A stretch of DNA of 64,000 nt from Aptenodytes patagonicus. Its lineage: Eukaryota > Chordata > Aves > Sphenisciformes > Spheniscidae. The stretch lies in NCBI RefSeq assembly GCF_965638725.1, contig NC_134956.1, positions 24,363,047 to 24,427,046 on the forward strand, in the 5' to 3' direction. This document shows positions 14,095-25,500 of the stretch, piece after piece; the first letter of the stretch is position 1; the number at the start of each line of letters is the position of its first letter. The notes below the pieces were generated by a model, which did no database searches, had not been told where the DNA came from, and saw only the letters and a list, made by a program, of their open reading frames with translations. The position numbers and the translations under genes are program-made.

Positions 14095-14160
14095 CCAAAA
14101 ACTTGCCAAAAGTCACCCAGCAGGTCAATGACACAACTGGGAAAAGCACTCAACTCTCTG
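14095..14160 (+). repeat. MIR/CORE-SINE-like relic
   Basis: The string ACTTGCCAAAAGTCACCCAG followed by CAGGTCAATGACACAACTGGG tracks the conserved 3' half of MIR-type SINEs (ACTTGCCCAAGGTCACACAG, then a GTGGCAGAGCTGGGA-like block). It is heavily diverged, which fits the great age of these elements in birds. The limits are approximate. Confidence 0.55.
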
Positions 14161-17028
14161 GTAAGAAAAATTACTTAATGTAAGTATATAAAAAGGTTAA
14201 CTATATCCCAGACCAGATTTATCCGAACATTAGCAGCAGCAAGAATTAAACAAGGACCGTACTCTCCATTACTAGTATCCAATCCTTCACTCTGATTAAG
14301 AGCACTGTTCTTAGTGAACTGGGGGGGAAAAAAAAATTACTGAGTAAATTGGCACCAAAACGTATCGCCCAATTTAACCAAACAGATGTCAAATAGCCAT
14401 TAACATTACAATGATTAGTAAAGTGAAATTACGTGTTATGGGTTTAGTGCCTTAGATTAAGCATTAACCTGTCTTAATTAAATTGCATCTCAGTAATTGA
14501 TTTCACAGTGCTGAACTGTAAATAACAAATTGCAGATGATCTGGTTCTTTATCTGGCAAGATAATGTAAATCAGCTTTTACACGTTGCATTACCTCCTCA
14601 TCTCTATCCCTTTTGATGGGGCTTGCTCACCCTGCTTCTTTTACCTAGACACATAACCTTCTCTGATTTTACAAGTACATTTAATCACTGCTGCTGTTTT
14701 TCTTCTCAAACCGATGAAAGTGATAGCTCGTTATTTGTAAGACAGGCAGTACCCAATGGCTGATCTTTATATCTGCTGTCTTCTCCCCACTGTAAAGTTT
14801 CTTTCCGTGTGCAGAACCATAACTATTTGTTCCACTCGCACAAACATGGCTCGCACAGCCATGTAGCTACTGAGTGCGTACAATATGATGGGGCTGGGGC
14901 AGTGAACCAGCCTAAGGCAAAGTAATGATTGTATAACATGGACTTCCCCTGGCTATGCCTGCACTGTGTAACAACTCCTATTTAAATAGAATAACAACAT
15001 AATTATAACAGTTTCATTTTCTTTTGTCTACACTGTTCAGTATAAATAAATAAATTTGATGAGAACAATCAGTGTAACCAAATACTAAACAATTCAGTGT
15101 CCCAGTGCAAACTTGGATTCTTCCCTAAGTAAAGGACTGACAGATGATCTTTGTGTCAATGATATCCTTTCAAAATAAGGATCATAGAGCAAAACCAGAA
15201 GCTTGGGGCTAGATGGCAAGGAGGGACGACTAGGAGTGGCAGGGTGAACTGCTCTCAGTCTGGACCTCAAAGCTAAATAGTTGGAGACTGTCAAAGAACC
15301 ACCTGCCTTCCATCAGCATGAAAATACAAAATGAGGATGGAAAAGAGGGCAAATTGAAAAATGAGTTTAGGAGCTAGGATGAGTAAGGGGTCTTGGGAAA
15401 CTAAAGCACAAATAGGAATTAAAGCAATAGTACAGCTACTGAATGTCGAGGTGGTAAAGTAGCATTACACCAAAGACCCTTAGGAGTTACCTTCATCACT
15501 CGATAGTGATTCAAAGGAAAGGAAGGCCTGTCTGCCTCCTAACACAACCAGAGGAACAGGTGGCCAAGGACACCTTCTCAACAGAGAAGCAGACTTGTCT
15601 GTTCATTCGATGTTCACCTCATTCTGCATTCCCCTTTCCTGAATTGTGCAGCCATGAGTGTCTGAGATTAAAATAGGACACGAGGCTGAGCTGCAGAAGA
15701 TGAAGATGATCATAAGGATGAATGGCTCAGAGAAGCCTGGAAATGAAAAACTACAGTATGATGTATACAGCACATCAGAGGTCTAAGTGGATGCTGCACA
15801 GACACCCCAATCCAGCTCTGCTTGCAACCTTGTCACTCTTTTAAGAAGGCTGGTGCACGTAGGTTGCAGGTGCTACAACAATGGTGTATTTGGTCATAAC
15901 TTACAGCTTGAAATTCAGTGATTCTAGAACCAATTTTAAGCAACACATCACATTTCAGGTTAAAATTTTTAAAAAGGTAAAAAAAAAAAAATCAAGTAGC
16001 CTTTAAGTCCCTTGTACAGCTATTTTCTTACATCTACCTGCTACTGCTTTTCTGAGGTATCTATTTTGTCAAACTTGAAATGCTTTGTTCACTACAGAGC
16101 TTGCAGCTGTGTCCCATAACCATGAGGGCCAGGCATCTGCATTCATAATTGCTTGATCAAGCACGATTAAGACAGATTGGACTGATTTGCTCTAATGTGA
16201 CTATTAACCCTTTATACCACATGTGTTGTAAAGCGTCACAAACACAATCATTTGACCGTGACTCAGAGGGCTTCACAGACATAACCCAAAACTGGCAGGC
16301 TGTGTCACTGAAAAGACGATGACCCTGACAAGTAACTTCTGCCTTTAAAAGATGATAGCTGCTGCACAATTAATTTTCAGTAGGGTTACAGAATCCAAAC
16401 ACCAGAGTCAGCTTGATCGTTACGGTCCAGCACATAAGCTTCTTTCAGTATAGTCGCTTCCATATGTCACCCTGCAGTCATTGCAAAAATGCCAAATAGC
16501 ATCAGCCAGTCTTTTCGCTCATACTAAGAAACACTGCGCAGCTTCAGAGGAGGTGGTGCAAAGCTGCTCGGAGCCATCATTTGCACCAACCTGGCCTTGA
16601 GATGATCTTCATTACACTGGGGCGAGGATGAATTAGGAAAGGTGAAGGAGTAATTTCACACCAGCTGCTGACAGTACCTGGAGATGACTGGAGGATACGA
16701 GTAGCCTGGCCACACATGCTCAGCACTAGGAACAAGGAAACACAGCCAAAAGGCCTGACCAAAGCAGCAGGAGCCTGCACGGAGAGGGGTTGTAGCTGCA
16801 TCAGGAAAGGGAACAAGTAGAGATGCACTGAGGTACAGATTCAGGACACAATCTGGCCCATGGCAATTAAGGAAATATAATCAAACTAAACTAGGACACT
16901 TTCTATCACATCCCTTTTGGACCTTCACTGTGCTTTGAGTTGTGCATCTAACTAAACTACCCATTTATAGGGAAAGGCCAAGAAGAGAAACTCTGTCTCT
17001 GCAGAAGTCCAGTACAAAACTGGACTTC
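14161..17028. other. non-coding stretch
   Basis: AT-rich DNA without recognisable repeats or exons. The part at about 14460-14600 is homogeneous, rich in TAAT-type words and free of simple repeats, the look of constrained non-coding DNA. That is only an impression. An A12 run lies near 15980. Confidence 0.5.
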
Positions 17029-17090
17029 AACGGTTGGACTCGATGATCTTAGAGGTCTTTTCCAACCTCAATGATTCTATGATTCTATGA
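17029..17090 (+). mobile_element. CR1 LINE, 3' terminal stub (plus orientation)
   Basis: Only the last 62 bases of a CR1 copy are present: CGGTTGGACTCGATGATCTT, then AGAGGTCTTTTCCAACCTCA and three terminal ATTCTATG-type units. It is almost unmutated relative to the pattern seen in the other CR1 copies here, so it looks like a young, severely 5'-truncated insertion. Confidence 0.93.
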
Positions 17091-18954
17091 AAACACCCAC
17101 GGGTGAGGTGGCCGGAACGTCTGAATACAAGATGCGTACAAAGTTCTTTCCCCATGGACATTCTGCAGACCCTGGTCTCCAGGCTACCATTGGGACCACG
17201 CTCCTGCCACTCGCTCAGGCCGTGTGGCCATTTTTGGATCCTTTCTCACTTTCTTTCTGCTGTTTTCTCCTGAAGCTTTTCTGTTCCACTCACTTTCACT
17301 GACCCATTAACCAGCAAAGCCCCTTAGCCCCAGTGGGCACTGTATTCTTTCTTGAGAGCGGAATGTATTTTGGTGAACGTTTACCTGATCTTCACGTTTT
17401 TCCACCAGAGAAGCTGTCAGTCCTAGTACAGTCTAATGCAATCCATAACAACAGGTTGAAAAACTGGTTAAAACACATTTTTATACTGTCTGCCTTGGTG
17501 TTGTCACCTGACATGAGTATTTGTGATATCCACTTATGCAAACGAACCCTTCTACAGCTGACCAAACCACTCTTCAAAAGCAGCTTACAACTGAAGTGCA
17601 AGCTGAAAGATGTACTGTGGGGAAAAAAACTCTATACAGGAAATGCATTTTTGTTGGGAGGATCGTGGCATTTTGAAAATATCACATATGCCTACATTTG
17701 GCATGCAACTCATATCACTAAGTTTTATTTCTGAAAAGGTATTCTTCTAATGAGCAGTCTCAGGCAACCTTAGCAAGAGGTAATGCTATCAGAGCTGCCA
17801 TATAATCTCTATGATAACACAGACGTGCAATGACTGCATTAACCTAGAATATGAACTCAGAACAACACACTAATTATTCATATGCTATTAGTGTTCCTTT
17901 TCCCTGCAGCATAAGACTCAAAGTAAGCCTCAGAATCTTGTTTTTCTCTACTTGCAAATAACAGGAGCAAAATCTAGCAAATTATTCTGAAAAGCACCTC
18001 TGTGGAAGAGACAGCACAAATAAAACTCCATTAGCAGACCTTGAACCACGTTCTCCTCATAATACAAGAATAGTAAAAACTACCTCCTGTCACAGACTGT
18101 TATGGAAAGCAAGGCATCATTTTCTTTTCCTTTTTTTCCTTAAATGATTCACAGCTGCATTATTCCAAATCTTTCCATTGTTTTTACTTTTGAGCTTGTA
18201 CTGAATTCCTCACAAGTATCGTATTTTCAGCAGTTGGCTATCACACACCACCATAATGATTCACACTCGGGAGGAGATAAAACACGGTAACTGAAAGGGG
18301 ACAGTCGGAATATTATATGAAGATGCTGCAGGGATCCCATCACTACAAACTAGAATCTAGCACCAAGTCATGCTGTCTGGATGCTCCCGCTCTGGTGCTA
18401 CCTGGACTCCACATCTTTTTTTGGTTTCAGTCACATGAGTCATGTCATATTAGTAGAGTTTGTCAGCAATCGTATTAAGCATGAATATTGGCAGGGAAAA
18501 AAAAACCCTAAAATATCACCAACTTCCCTCTTCTCCTAATTATGCAATGGAACCCAGCAACTGATAGTTTCCCCTTTTTTATTTCAGGTTGCTTTTATAC
18601 CCGACTTCCAAGGAAGCTGTAGCTTTTCAGAGACTGATTGCCCTTCTGATGTTAAATAGTAATAAGCAGACTAAATTAATTTTTATTAACAATTATTTTT
18701 TCTAAGATATCCATTAAAACGCACACTTGTCACTACCTGTTATTACATGCTGTCACCAGTGCTGTGCAGCAGCCCGTGTCACCTGTGCAGTTCGTGGCCA
18801 GCAGATCAGGAAGGAGAACGGCTCTCCGAGGCACGGTGGCCTAGGGAAGGAAGGCTGAAGCATGCAAGGGAAGACATGCACCGCGGAGGAGCTAACATAT
18901 CATTACCTGCGCCTGTTGACACTGCTCAGTGCAGCAGGCTCAAGCAAAACTTAC
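17091..18954. other. non-coding stretch
   Basis: No repeat or exon recognised. A plus-strand frame is open at 17333-17734, but it lacks family features and splice context. Confidence 0.5.
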
Positions 18955-19002
18955 CGATACCTGACAGGACACACCTCTACTAGTTTTCTTGAAAATCAGC
19001 AG
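18955..19002 (-). CDS. weak candidate coding exon (48 bp)
   Basis: On the minus strand a strong acceptor (ATGTTTTTCTGCAG) is followed by 48 bases open in only one frame (16 residues, LLIFKKTSRGVSCQVS) and then a donor TCG|GTAAGT. The exon would be phase 0-0, which could follow the phase-0 end of the candidate at 32181-32327. No family is recognised, and the peptide is too short to judge. A second donor-like site lies nearby at about 18906. Confidence 0.2.
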
Positions 19003-20427
19003 CTGCAGAAAAACATAGCTGGTCCCACAAGCACGCAGAAAATTTGCAAGATAAAAGCTAAGCTCAGATGTACAAGATAAACACTTCCAGATATTCAGAG
19101 GTTCTGCAATACAACTGACAACAAGAGGAAATAAGAGCTGTGCTGCATAACTACTTAAAACCAACAGGCACCAGGACCGGATAATCCACTGCCACGTGAC
19201 TGCAGAGTTTCGCTGGCGGCAGCTGCCCAATTCACACGAGTTGTGGCCCCGCACTCTGACCCCTGAAAAACCCAAGCATGCTCTACTAGCTTTAGCACAA
19301 TTGCTCTGGGTTTTTCAAACATAAACCCAATTATTTTTTACATTGAATTATCTTAAAGCACAAGGCCTATCCAACCTAAGACAAACCAGTCCTTTTTAAA
19401 TTGTTCTAAGAGTAATTGCCATAGCAGAAGCATATACTTCCTCTAGCTTTAGAAATATGATGAGTGCTCTCATCTTGCAAGAAACGAAGATGAGTCGAGT
19501 AGAAAAAAAACTTTAGGTTATGCCAAGCAGGCCACGTACTCCATCCAGCACCGCAGCCTGGGGAAGGAGGTGCTGAGGAAATTAGGGAAAGGAAACAGTG
19601 AAGATAGGAAACAGATTCAAAGGTTGGTCATCGCTGCTGAGACTGGTCCTGGATGATAGCTGAAGCACAATCTGGTAGGACACAGGCATGCTTGTCCATG
19701 TGGCTGCCCCTGAGCAATGACTGAAGCAGTGCTTGGTCTATCACTGCCACGCTTCCAGGAAACATCAGGTTTTGACATGCTCCCTCCTGTGCTCCCCTTT
19801 TGTTTCCAGACTAGCGGCCAAATGGTGAAGAGAGTTCTTGGAAGACCATCTCCATGCTATAGTTGAACCTCAAACAGAATTTCCCTGCAGAAAACTAAGC
19901 AGGCTTTCCAAGCTACTTAATGACCGATTTCTTGCCCACTATTGTACATTTCGTCACACACCAGCTTCTTTATATCCCATAGAGATCTTCCATATACAAA
20001 GACAGGACTGAGATCACTCCCAAAACCAAGCATGCATGGTCAGACACAGGCTGTCCACAGGGTGATAAGGTCAGCAGGAGGTAGGCAGGAGAACACATTG
20101 TGATCTTTGCTCTTCCAGTGAAGTACAGAGATAGCCTAAATGTGCCTAAGTATAATGCTGCTCTCCCAGTAGGAGCTTCACACAACATGTCGGTGAAAAA
20201 CCAAAGAGGTAGCCACTGAAAAATGGCTTCCTGGTACTTTGAGATTATACCCTGCAACGAGATATTCAGCCTTGGGAGTAGTGGGACTTAACCTATTTGC
20301 TTACAGTTGTAGAGTGCTGGTTTTGCCTTGTCATATTATTGTAAGCATGATTAATAACTGTAAAGAATAAGCAACCGGTAATCTACTTCGGAAGAAAATA
20401 CAGATCTTTGATTCCTACTACTGTTAG
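19003..20427. other. non-coding stretch
   Basis: Nothing recognised between the candidate exon and the LTR insertion. Confidence 0.5.
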
Positions 20428-20432
20428 GTTGC
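20428..20432. repeat. target-site duplication, left copy (GTTGC)
   Basis: The five bases GTTGC sit directly before the LTR and are repeated exactly right after it. This is the staple of integrase-made insertions with a 5-bp stagger. Confidence 0.9.
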
Positions 20433-20558
20433 TGTTGTGGTTTAACCCCAGCCAGCAACTAAGCCCCACCCAGCCGCTCGCTCGCTCCCCCCCGGTGGGA
20501 TGGGGGAGAGAATCGGAAGGGTAAAAGAGAGAAAACTCGTGGGTTGAGATAAAGACAG

Positions 20559-20564
20559 TTTAAT
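20559..20564 (-). terminator. LTR poly(A) signal (ATTAAA)
   Basis: ATTAAA on the minus strand, about 180 bases after the TATA-like box and inside a pattern shared by this LTR family. It would mark the R/U5 side of the LTR. Confidence 0.5.
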
Positions 20565-20743
20565 AGTAAAGCAAAAGCTGCGCACACAAGCAAAGCAGAA
20601 CAAGGAATTCATTCACTGCTTCCCATGGGCAGGCAGGTGTTCAGCCATCTCCAGGAAAGCAGGGCTCCATCACGCGTAACAGTGACTTGGGAAGACAAAC
20701 GCCATCACTCCCAACGTCCCCCCCGTCCTCCTTCTTCCCCCAG

Positions 20744-20751
20744 CTTTATAT
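20744..20751 (-). promoter_or_regulatory. LTR TATA-like box
   Basis: ATATAAAG on the minus strand, in the middle of the LTR, with GC-rich DNA downstream. It is the likely core promoter of the LTR and sets its orientation. Confidence 0.5.
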
Positions 20752-20995
20752 GCTGAGCATGACGCCATATGGTGTGGGATATCCCTGTGGTCAGTTGGGG
20801 TCAGCTGTCCCGGCCGTGTCCCCTCCCAACTTCTTGTGCCCCCCCAGCCTGCTCACTGGTGGGGTGAGAAGCAGAAAAGGCCTTGACTCTGCGTAAACAC
20901 TGCTCAGCAACAACGGAAACAGCACAAATCCAAAACAAAGCCCCATACTAGCTACTGTGAAGAAAATTAACTCTATCCCAGCCAAAAACAGCACA

Positions 20996-21000
20996 GTTGC
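20996..21000. repeat. target-site duplication, right copy (GTTGC)
   Basis: Exact match to 20428-20432, immediately after the LTR. Confidence 0.9.
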
Positions 21001-22319
21001 TGGATTGTGACAGCTTCTGTCCTGCAGGTTATTTCTAAGACGCTTCTCCTGGATCCTATCCTAAATCCCTTTTATATACTTTTAGTAGAATCAGTCCTCT
21101 TACCCCTGGGCCCCAATATGCAAAATGAGTATGTACACTTTGCACAGTGATGGCATATTACTACCTAGAATGACTCCCATTACACAATTAAGTGACATAC
21201 ACAGAGTAGTGTGAATTTCTGTTTTAATAGACTTTCATAGTCTAATGTCCATGTTCATAAAATATTTAAACATCACTTTCACTGCGCTGGTGCCACACGA
21301 AAACAAAAGGCATGCACGCAAAGGAGATCTCCATGCCCACGTTCTATTACTGCTGATTAAAAACACCAAGCTTACCTTCCCTCGTCCACCTTGGATCATT
21401 AAGTGACCATAACTTTCTTGCTTACTTCAAAGAACACATTCTTGGCCCTTATTCTCAATGGTGAAAATTTAGAAGCCGCTAAGCAGCGGTGAGCACATGG
21501 CACATGGGCTTCCCTGAGTGAGGATGAAGATTTTATTAGCTCTGAGATGGCAAGACCTGGTTATTTATGCTCTCGGCTCAGCTCCTCTTAGCAATTAGGA
21601 TTCTTCCCTAGCATAAATGTCTTTATCATTTTGCATTTCCCAGCTGAGTACATGCTCATCACACAGCTCTGCGTTGTTTATTCCGCTCTGAACTTTTGTA
21701 CCATTATATTTTGTCCCACAATACACATTTCTTGTTGTTTCTAATGAGTAAATATGGAATACAGCTTCTTGTAGAACAAATAAGGGCTGATCCTCAGGTG
21801 ATGTGAGGCTAAATTCACTGACTACACCCATTTATATCCACTGACAATCTAGCAGATAATGCTGCAATGCCTTATTCATCTTGGGGGTGATTCGGAAACC
21901 ATCGAGTTGATGGTGAAAGTCTCTTGAGTATTTAAAGGATGCATTATCTACTAGTTACGGTTCCAGTAGAAGGCTCAGGAGAGTGGAAAAGTAATCGGGG
22001 AGCTGCCTGGGACAGCATAAAGCTTGATAACATCTTTTGTATTAGACAACGCAAGATCCAGAGAAAAGTTTAATTGAAAATAAAATTGGCAGGTAATCCA
22101 CAGCACGGCTGGGCCGGTGGGCTACGAGTCTGCAAACATGCAGTCACATCTCCAGCACCCCTCCATCCCCAACCCCATTCCCACCAAAGCGCTGGGGTCT
22201 ACTAAGCAAAGACAGATGAGCTGGAAAACACTGGTAACCCTATACGGTGAGGCTCAGTTCAGACTGAAACTGGGAGTTGAAAGTAAAATGTTAATTTTCA
22301 AACTTGCACAGTGACAACG
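21001..22319. other. non-coding stretch
   Basis: No repeat recognised. At 21376-21420 on the minus strand, 45 bases open in frame end at a good donor (AAG|GTAAGC), but the acceptor side is poor. See findings. Confidence 0.5.
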
Positions 22320-22530
22320 TGACAGACTTGCGAGGCCAGGCGCATTGATTGGGAAGGCCAGTGAGCAGCACCGGCAGCCAACTCCTCGTCGCCCGTGGGG
22401 GGAAGGCCATAAGCAGTGGGGAAGGCGGCCGCTGGGAGGAAAGGGCTGGAGGGGAACATGAGGAAGTTTCTACCGGCACATTATGGGTACCGGACCCGCG
22501 GGGGCACCTGCCAACTGCCCCAGCCTCTGA
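22320..22530. other. CpG-rich pocket
   Basis: About a dozen CpG dinucleotides fall within some 210 bases of otherwise CpG-poor DNA. They include GCGGCCGC at 22425-22432 and CCGCGG at 22496-22501. It is too short for a classical CpG island. It could be a minor promoter, an exon of a non-coding transcript or a GC-biased conversion tract. No open frame here is convincing. Confidence 0.45.
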
Positions 22531-25500
22531 AACACAATGCTGGAGAAACATGCTCAAAGGAGCAAGAGCTGCCCAGCTGCAAGTAAGAACACAGTCCCTC
22601 TCTGAGCAGCCTCGTGAGACCAACACCAGGGACAGCAAGCACACACAAGTGACAGCAAGAGGTTGGCCAGTGCTAGGAAACCTCCACTGATTAAACATGC
22701 AAATAAATCCACTGCCACACCAAACACCAGTCTGGTAAAAATCATCATCTTTTTCAGACAAAGCCTAATGAAAACAAAAGCACGTTGATTCTTTTGGTTT
22801 TGATGGAACGAAATTGAAAAGCAAGGATTCCTCCCCCAATTTTCTCACAGAAAAGAAAGCTCAGATGGAAAAAGTAGGCTTGTGTCAGACGGCAGTGGTG
22901 CAGCCGGCAAGACACCCCAAGACAGAGACCCCTGCCCTTGTCCAGCACCACTGAAACAAAACAAGATGCCACAGACCATCTCATTCCTGAAGCCACTGCA
23001 CCCTGCTTTTCTGTTTCTTCAGTAACGCCCATCCTCTGCCAGCACACCCTGCCCCCTAAGCTGTTTCTATTAAATACTGTTTCTATTTTAAAAACAATAC
23101 CAAAAAAAGACTTGACAAGCTTTATTTAACTTGACATACCATAAATATTATGATGGAAAGATACCAGCACCTGTATACAAGCAATTTAGCTCAAACACAC
23201 CAGTTTCTCACTCCCACAGCTGTGCTCTCCAACCAAAGCATTAAACTTCTGCGACTCGCTGATCTGCTACAGCTGTGCCTCATTCCTGCCAGTTCATACC
23301 AGAGAAGAACCAGGTAGCCATGCTTTCCTCCAATGTCCGCCTTTTATTCTCTTCTCTGAATAGCACCAAGTTTTGCCTGCTTCAGGTTCTAGCTCAGGGA
23401 CACACAAACACAACTCAGACACCCAGTGCCTTTCCCAGGGAGCATATAATAAAATTTGACGTTTCTCCAGATTCTTCCCATTGGAAAAGTGTGCATTTCA
23501 GGTAGCTACCAACTACCTCTGCATCTTCTCAGAGGACTAAAAAGAAGGTGGGCACAACTGCCCATCCTCTCACAACCCGATCTGCAAGAGCCTCTGTTTC
23601 TGTGGAGAACACTAAAATTAAATGAATGGAATAAGGGCAAACAGTGTCAAATTATTTATTTTTGTAAACAGCAATGAGAAACTACAGTGAAATCTTGCAC
23701 TCTACACCGGTGCCTTTGCAATGACAGAAGACAACTGGAAAGTCTGTTTTTAAAAGCACTCGAAAGGCATTTTAAGTCATATATCAAAGTTGCTTTTGTT
23801 TGTATTTTCACATCAATCATTTACAATGGAATATTTACCTGCCATTATATATGCAGATGTAGAGGATTAAGAGCATCAGAAAGATTAAACCTCCACAGAT
23901 TAAACGCTTTTCATTGTGAGAGTTTGCATCTCTCATTTGTTTGTAATTAGGCATCTAGATCATTAATGCATAACATCCTGTTGCTATCCCTCCACAGAAT
24001 AATAAATACAGTCTTCTTGCTATGACTAAGCATGTGAAACACCACATAGACTACAGTTCGCTACCTGAGCATGCTAAAATCAAATCCGGATGTTCTTACT
24101 CTCACTCAGATCACATCATCTATTATTCATTCAAACTCCCACTGCAATCAATAATTGGTTTCACTTAAGGAGTGAAAGAAAACTAATAGTGCTGCTATCA
24201 TCCATTCATGTATTTTCTTTGATCTCAGCAGATCCCACTAAATTTTACTTTCTTCCCACTACTGTGCTGATGCTCCTGTAGCAATTTACACCAGTCAGGA
24301 AGGACTGCAAAAGTTGACTACAAAGCACGATTAAACTCAAAGGCTACTATTCTAGCCTTGCTTTGAATGGTGAAGAACTGAACTTACGATGAAGTTAAGG
24401 TAATTATCTGCATGGTTTACTGACTTTAGTAAAACTCTGCAGAGCTGATGTCAAAATTCAGCTGCTGTATGCCCCGCTGTCGCTCCGTCCACCACCAGCT
24501 CAGGGAGCAATGCAGGAAACAAGTCAAACCCGCATCACCCCTGCCCCGCAACGAGCTCCGGGCTCCCGCTCAGCTGAGATCCCACTGCTCTTGGGATAGC
24601 TTCGTGAGGAAGATGTGACTCATCCCATACCAAAGAAAACGTCTAGCTCCGACGGAGACAATACAACGTTCACAAAGTGAGGAGGTGGGCAAGGTGCTGC
24701 TCTCACCCCACACTGCATGAGCTGTCCAGTACATGTTCCCAAGGGATGCTCATCTAAGACATTTCTGCTAGTCCAGCTTCAGTGCTCCCCAGAGAAGAGA
24801 TTGCCAGTTTGTGCTAAATCTGCCAATTCATTCAAACAAACTGACCGGGACCTCAACCAAAAAAACCCTATTCAACACAATTACCAGCATTCACGTACCA
24901 GGAAAAATGGGATTTACCTGTAAGAACATGAAGGAAAACACTAATAAAAAATAAAAAAAATCCAGTTTATAAATTAAACTTTGTCAGTATGAGGGATTTT
25001 ATTTATTTATTCAATCAATGAACAATTATTGGAAAGTACTTTAGACGTCCTTCAGAACGCCGTCTTTGAGCATGCAAATCAGAATTTCAGTGCATTGGAT
25101 CTGGATATCTCTGGAAAGAAAAGACAACTGTGTTTTAACCAGAAATGCTCTTCCTCCAGAAGAGTCCGTGCAGGTCTGCAACAACCTGATAATGGCCCAT
25201 GAGGAGCAGCACAGCAGGTGGGGTACCGACGCTGGCAGCATGCATACGCATCGTGATACACACACATTTCTGAACACAGCTGGTTAAATACAATTTCAGA
25301 AGTGTCACCTGACTAATTTTAACTGAATCTCATAGAAACCCTTTGCTTTCTTCAAAACAAGTATCAATCTCAGAACAGCAAGGCCAGGAGGTGCCACCCA
25401 GCTTTCTGCCACGCCTGGCCTTTCTCCTCTCGTGGGCCCACAGCACACCAACCACAGTCCCACCAGAGCAGCCGTGCCACTGAGGTTGGACATTTAACAG

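Larger units (their letters stand above)
20433..20995 (-). mobile_element. solo LTR of an avian endogenous retrovirus (ERVL-like), minus orientation
   Basis: A 563-bp long terminal repeat with TG...CA ends, which on the plus strand read TGTTGTGG...CAGCACA. It is flanked by a perfect 5-bp duplication, and no internal viral genes lie next to it. It is therefore a solo LTR, left by recombination between the two ends of a provirus. I recognise the family from many neoavian genomes by blocks such as GTTTAACCCCAGCC and AAAACTCGTGGGTTGAGATA. A 5-bp duplication is usual for ERVL-type elements, but the class is inferred. The transcriptional sense is minus, because a TATA-like box (20744-20751) precedes an ATTAAA poly(A) signal (20559-20564) in that direction. 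From memory, a short stretch around 20930 is missing relative to longer relatives. Confidence 0.9.

Noticed and set aside
22291..22761. 156-codon minus-strand open frame
   Set aside because: Its length follows from the CpG-rich, stop-poor pocket; no domain, signal or splice context.
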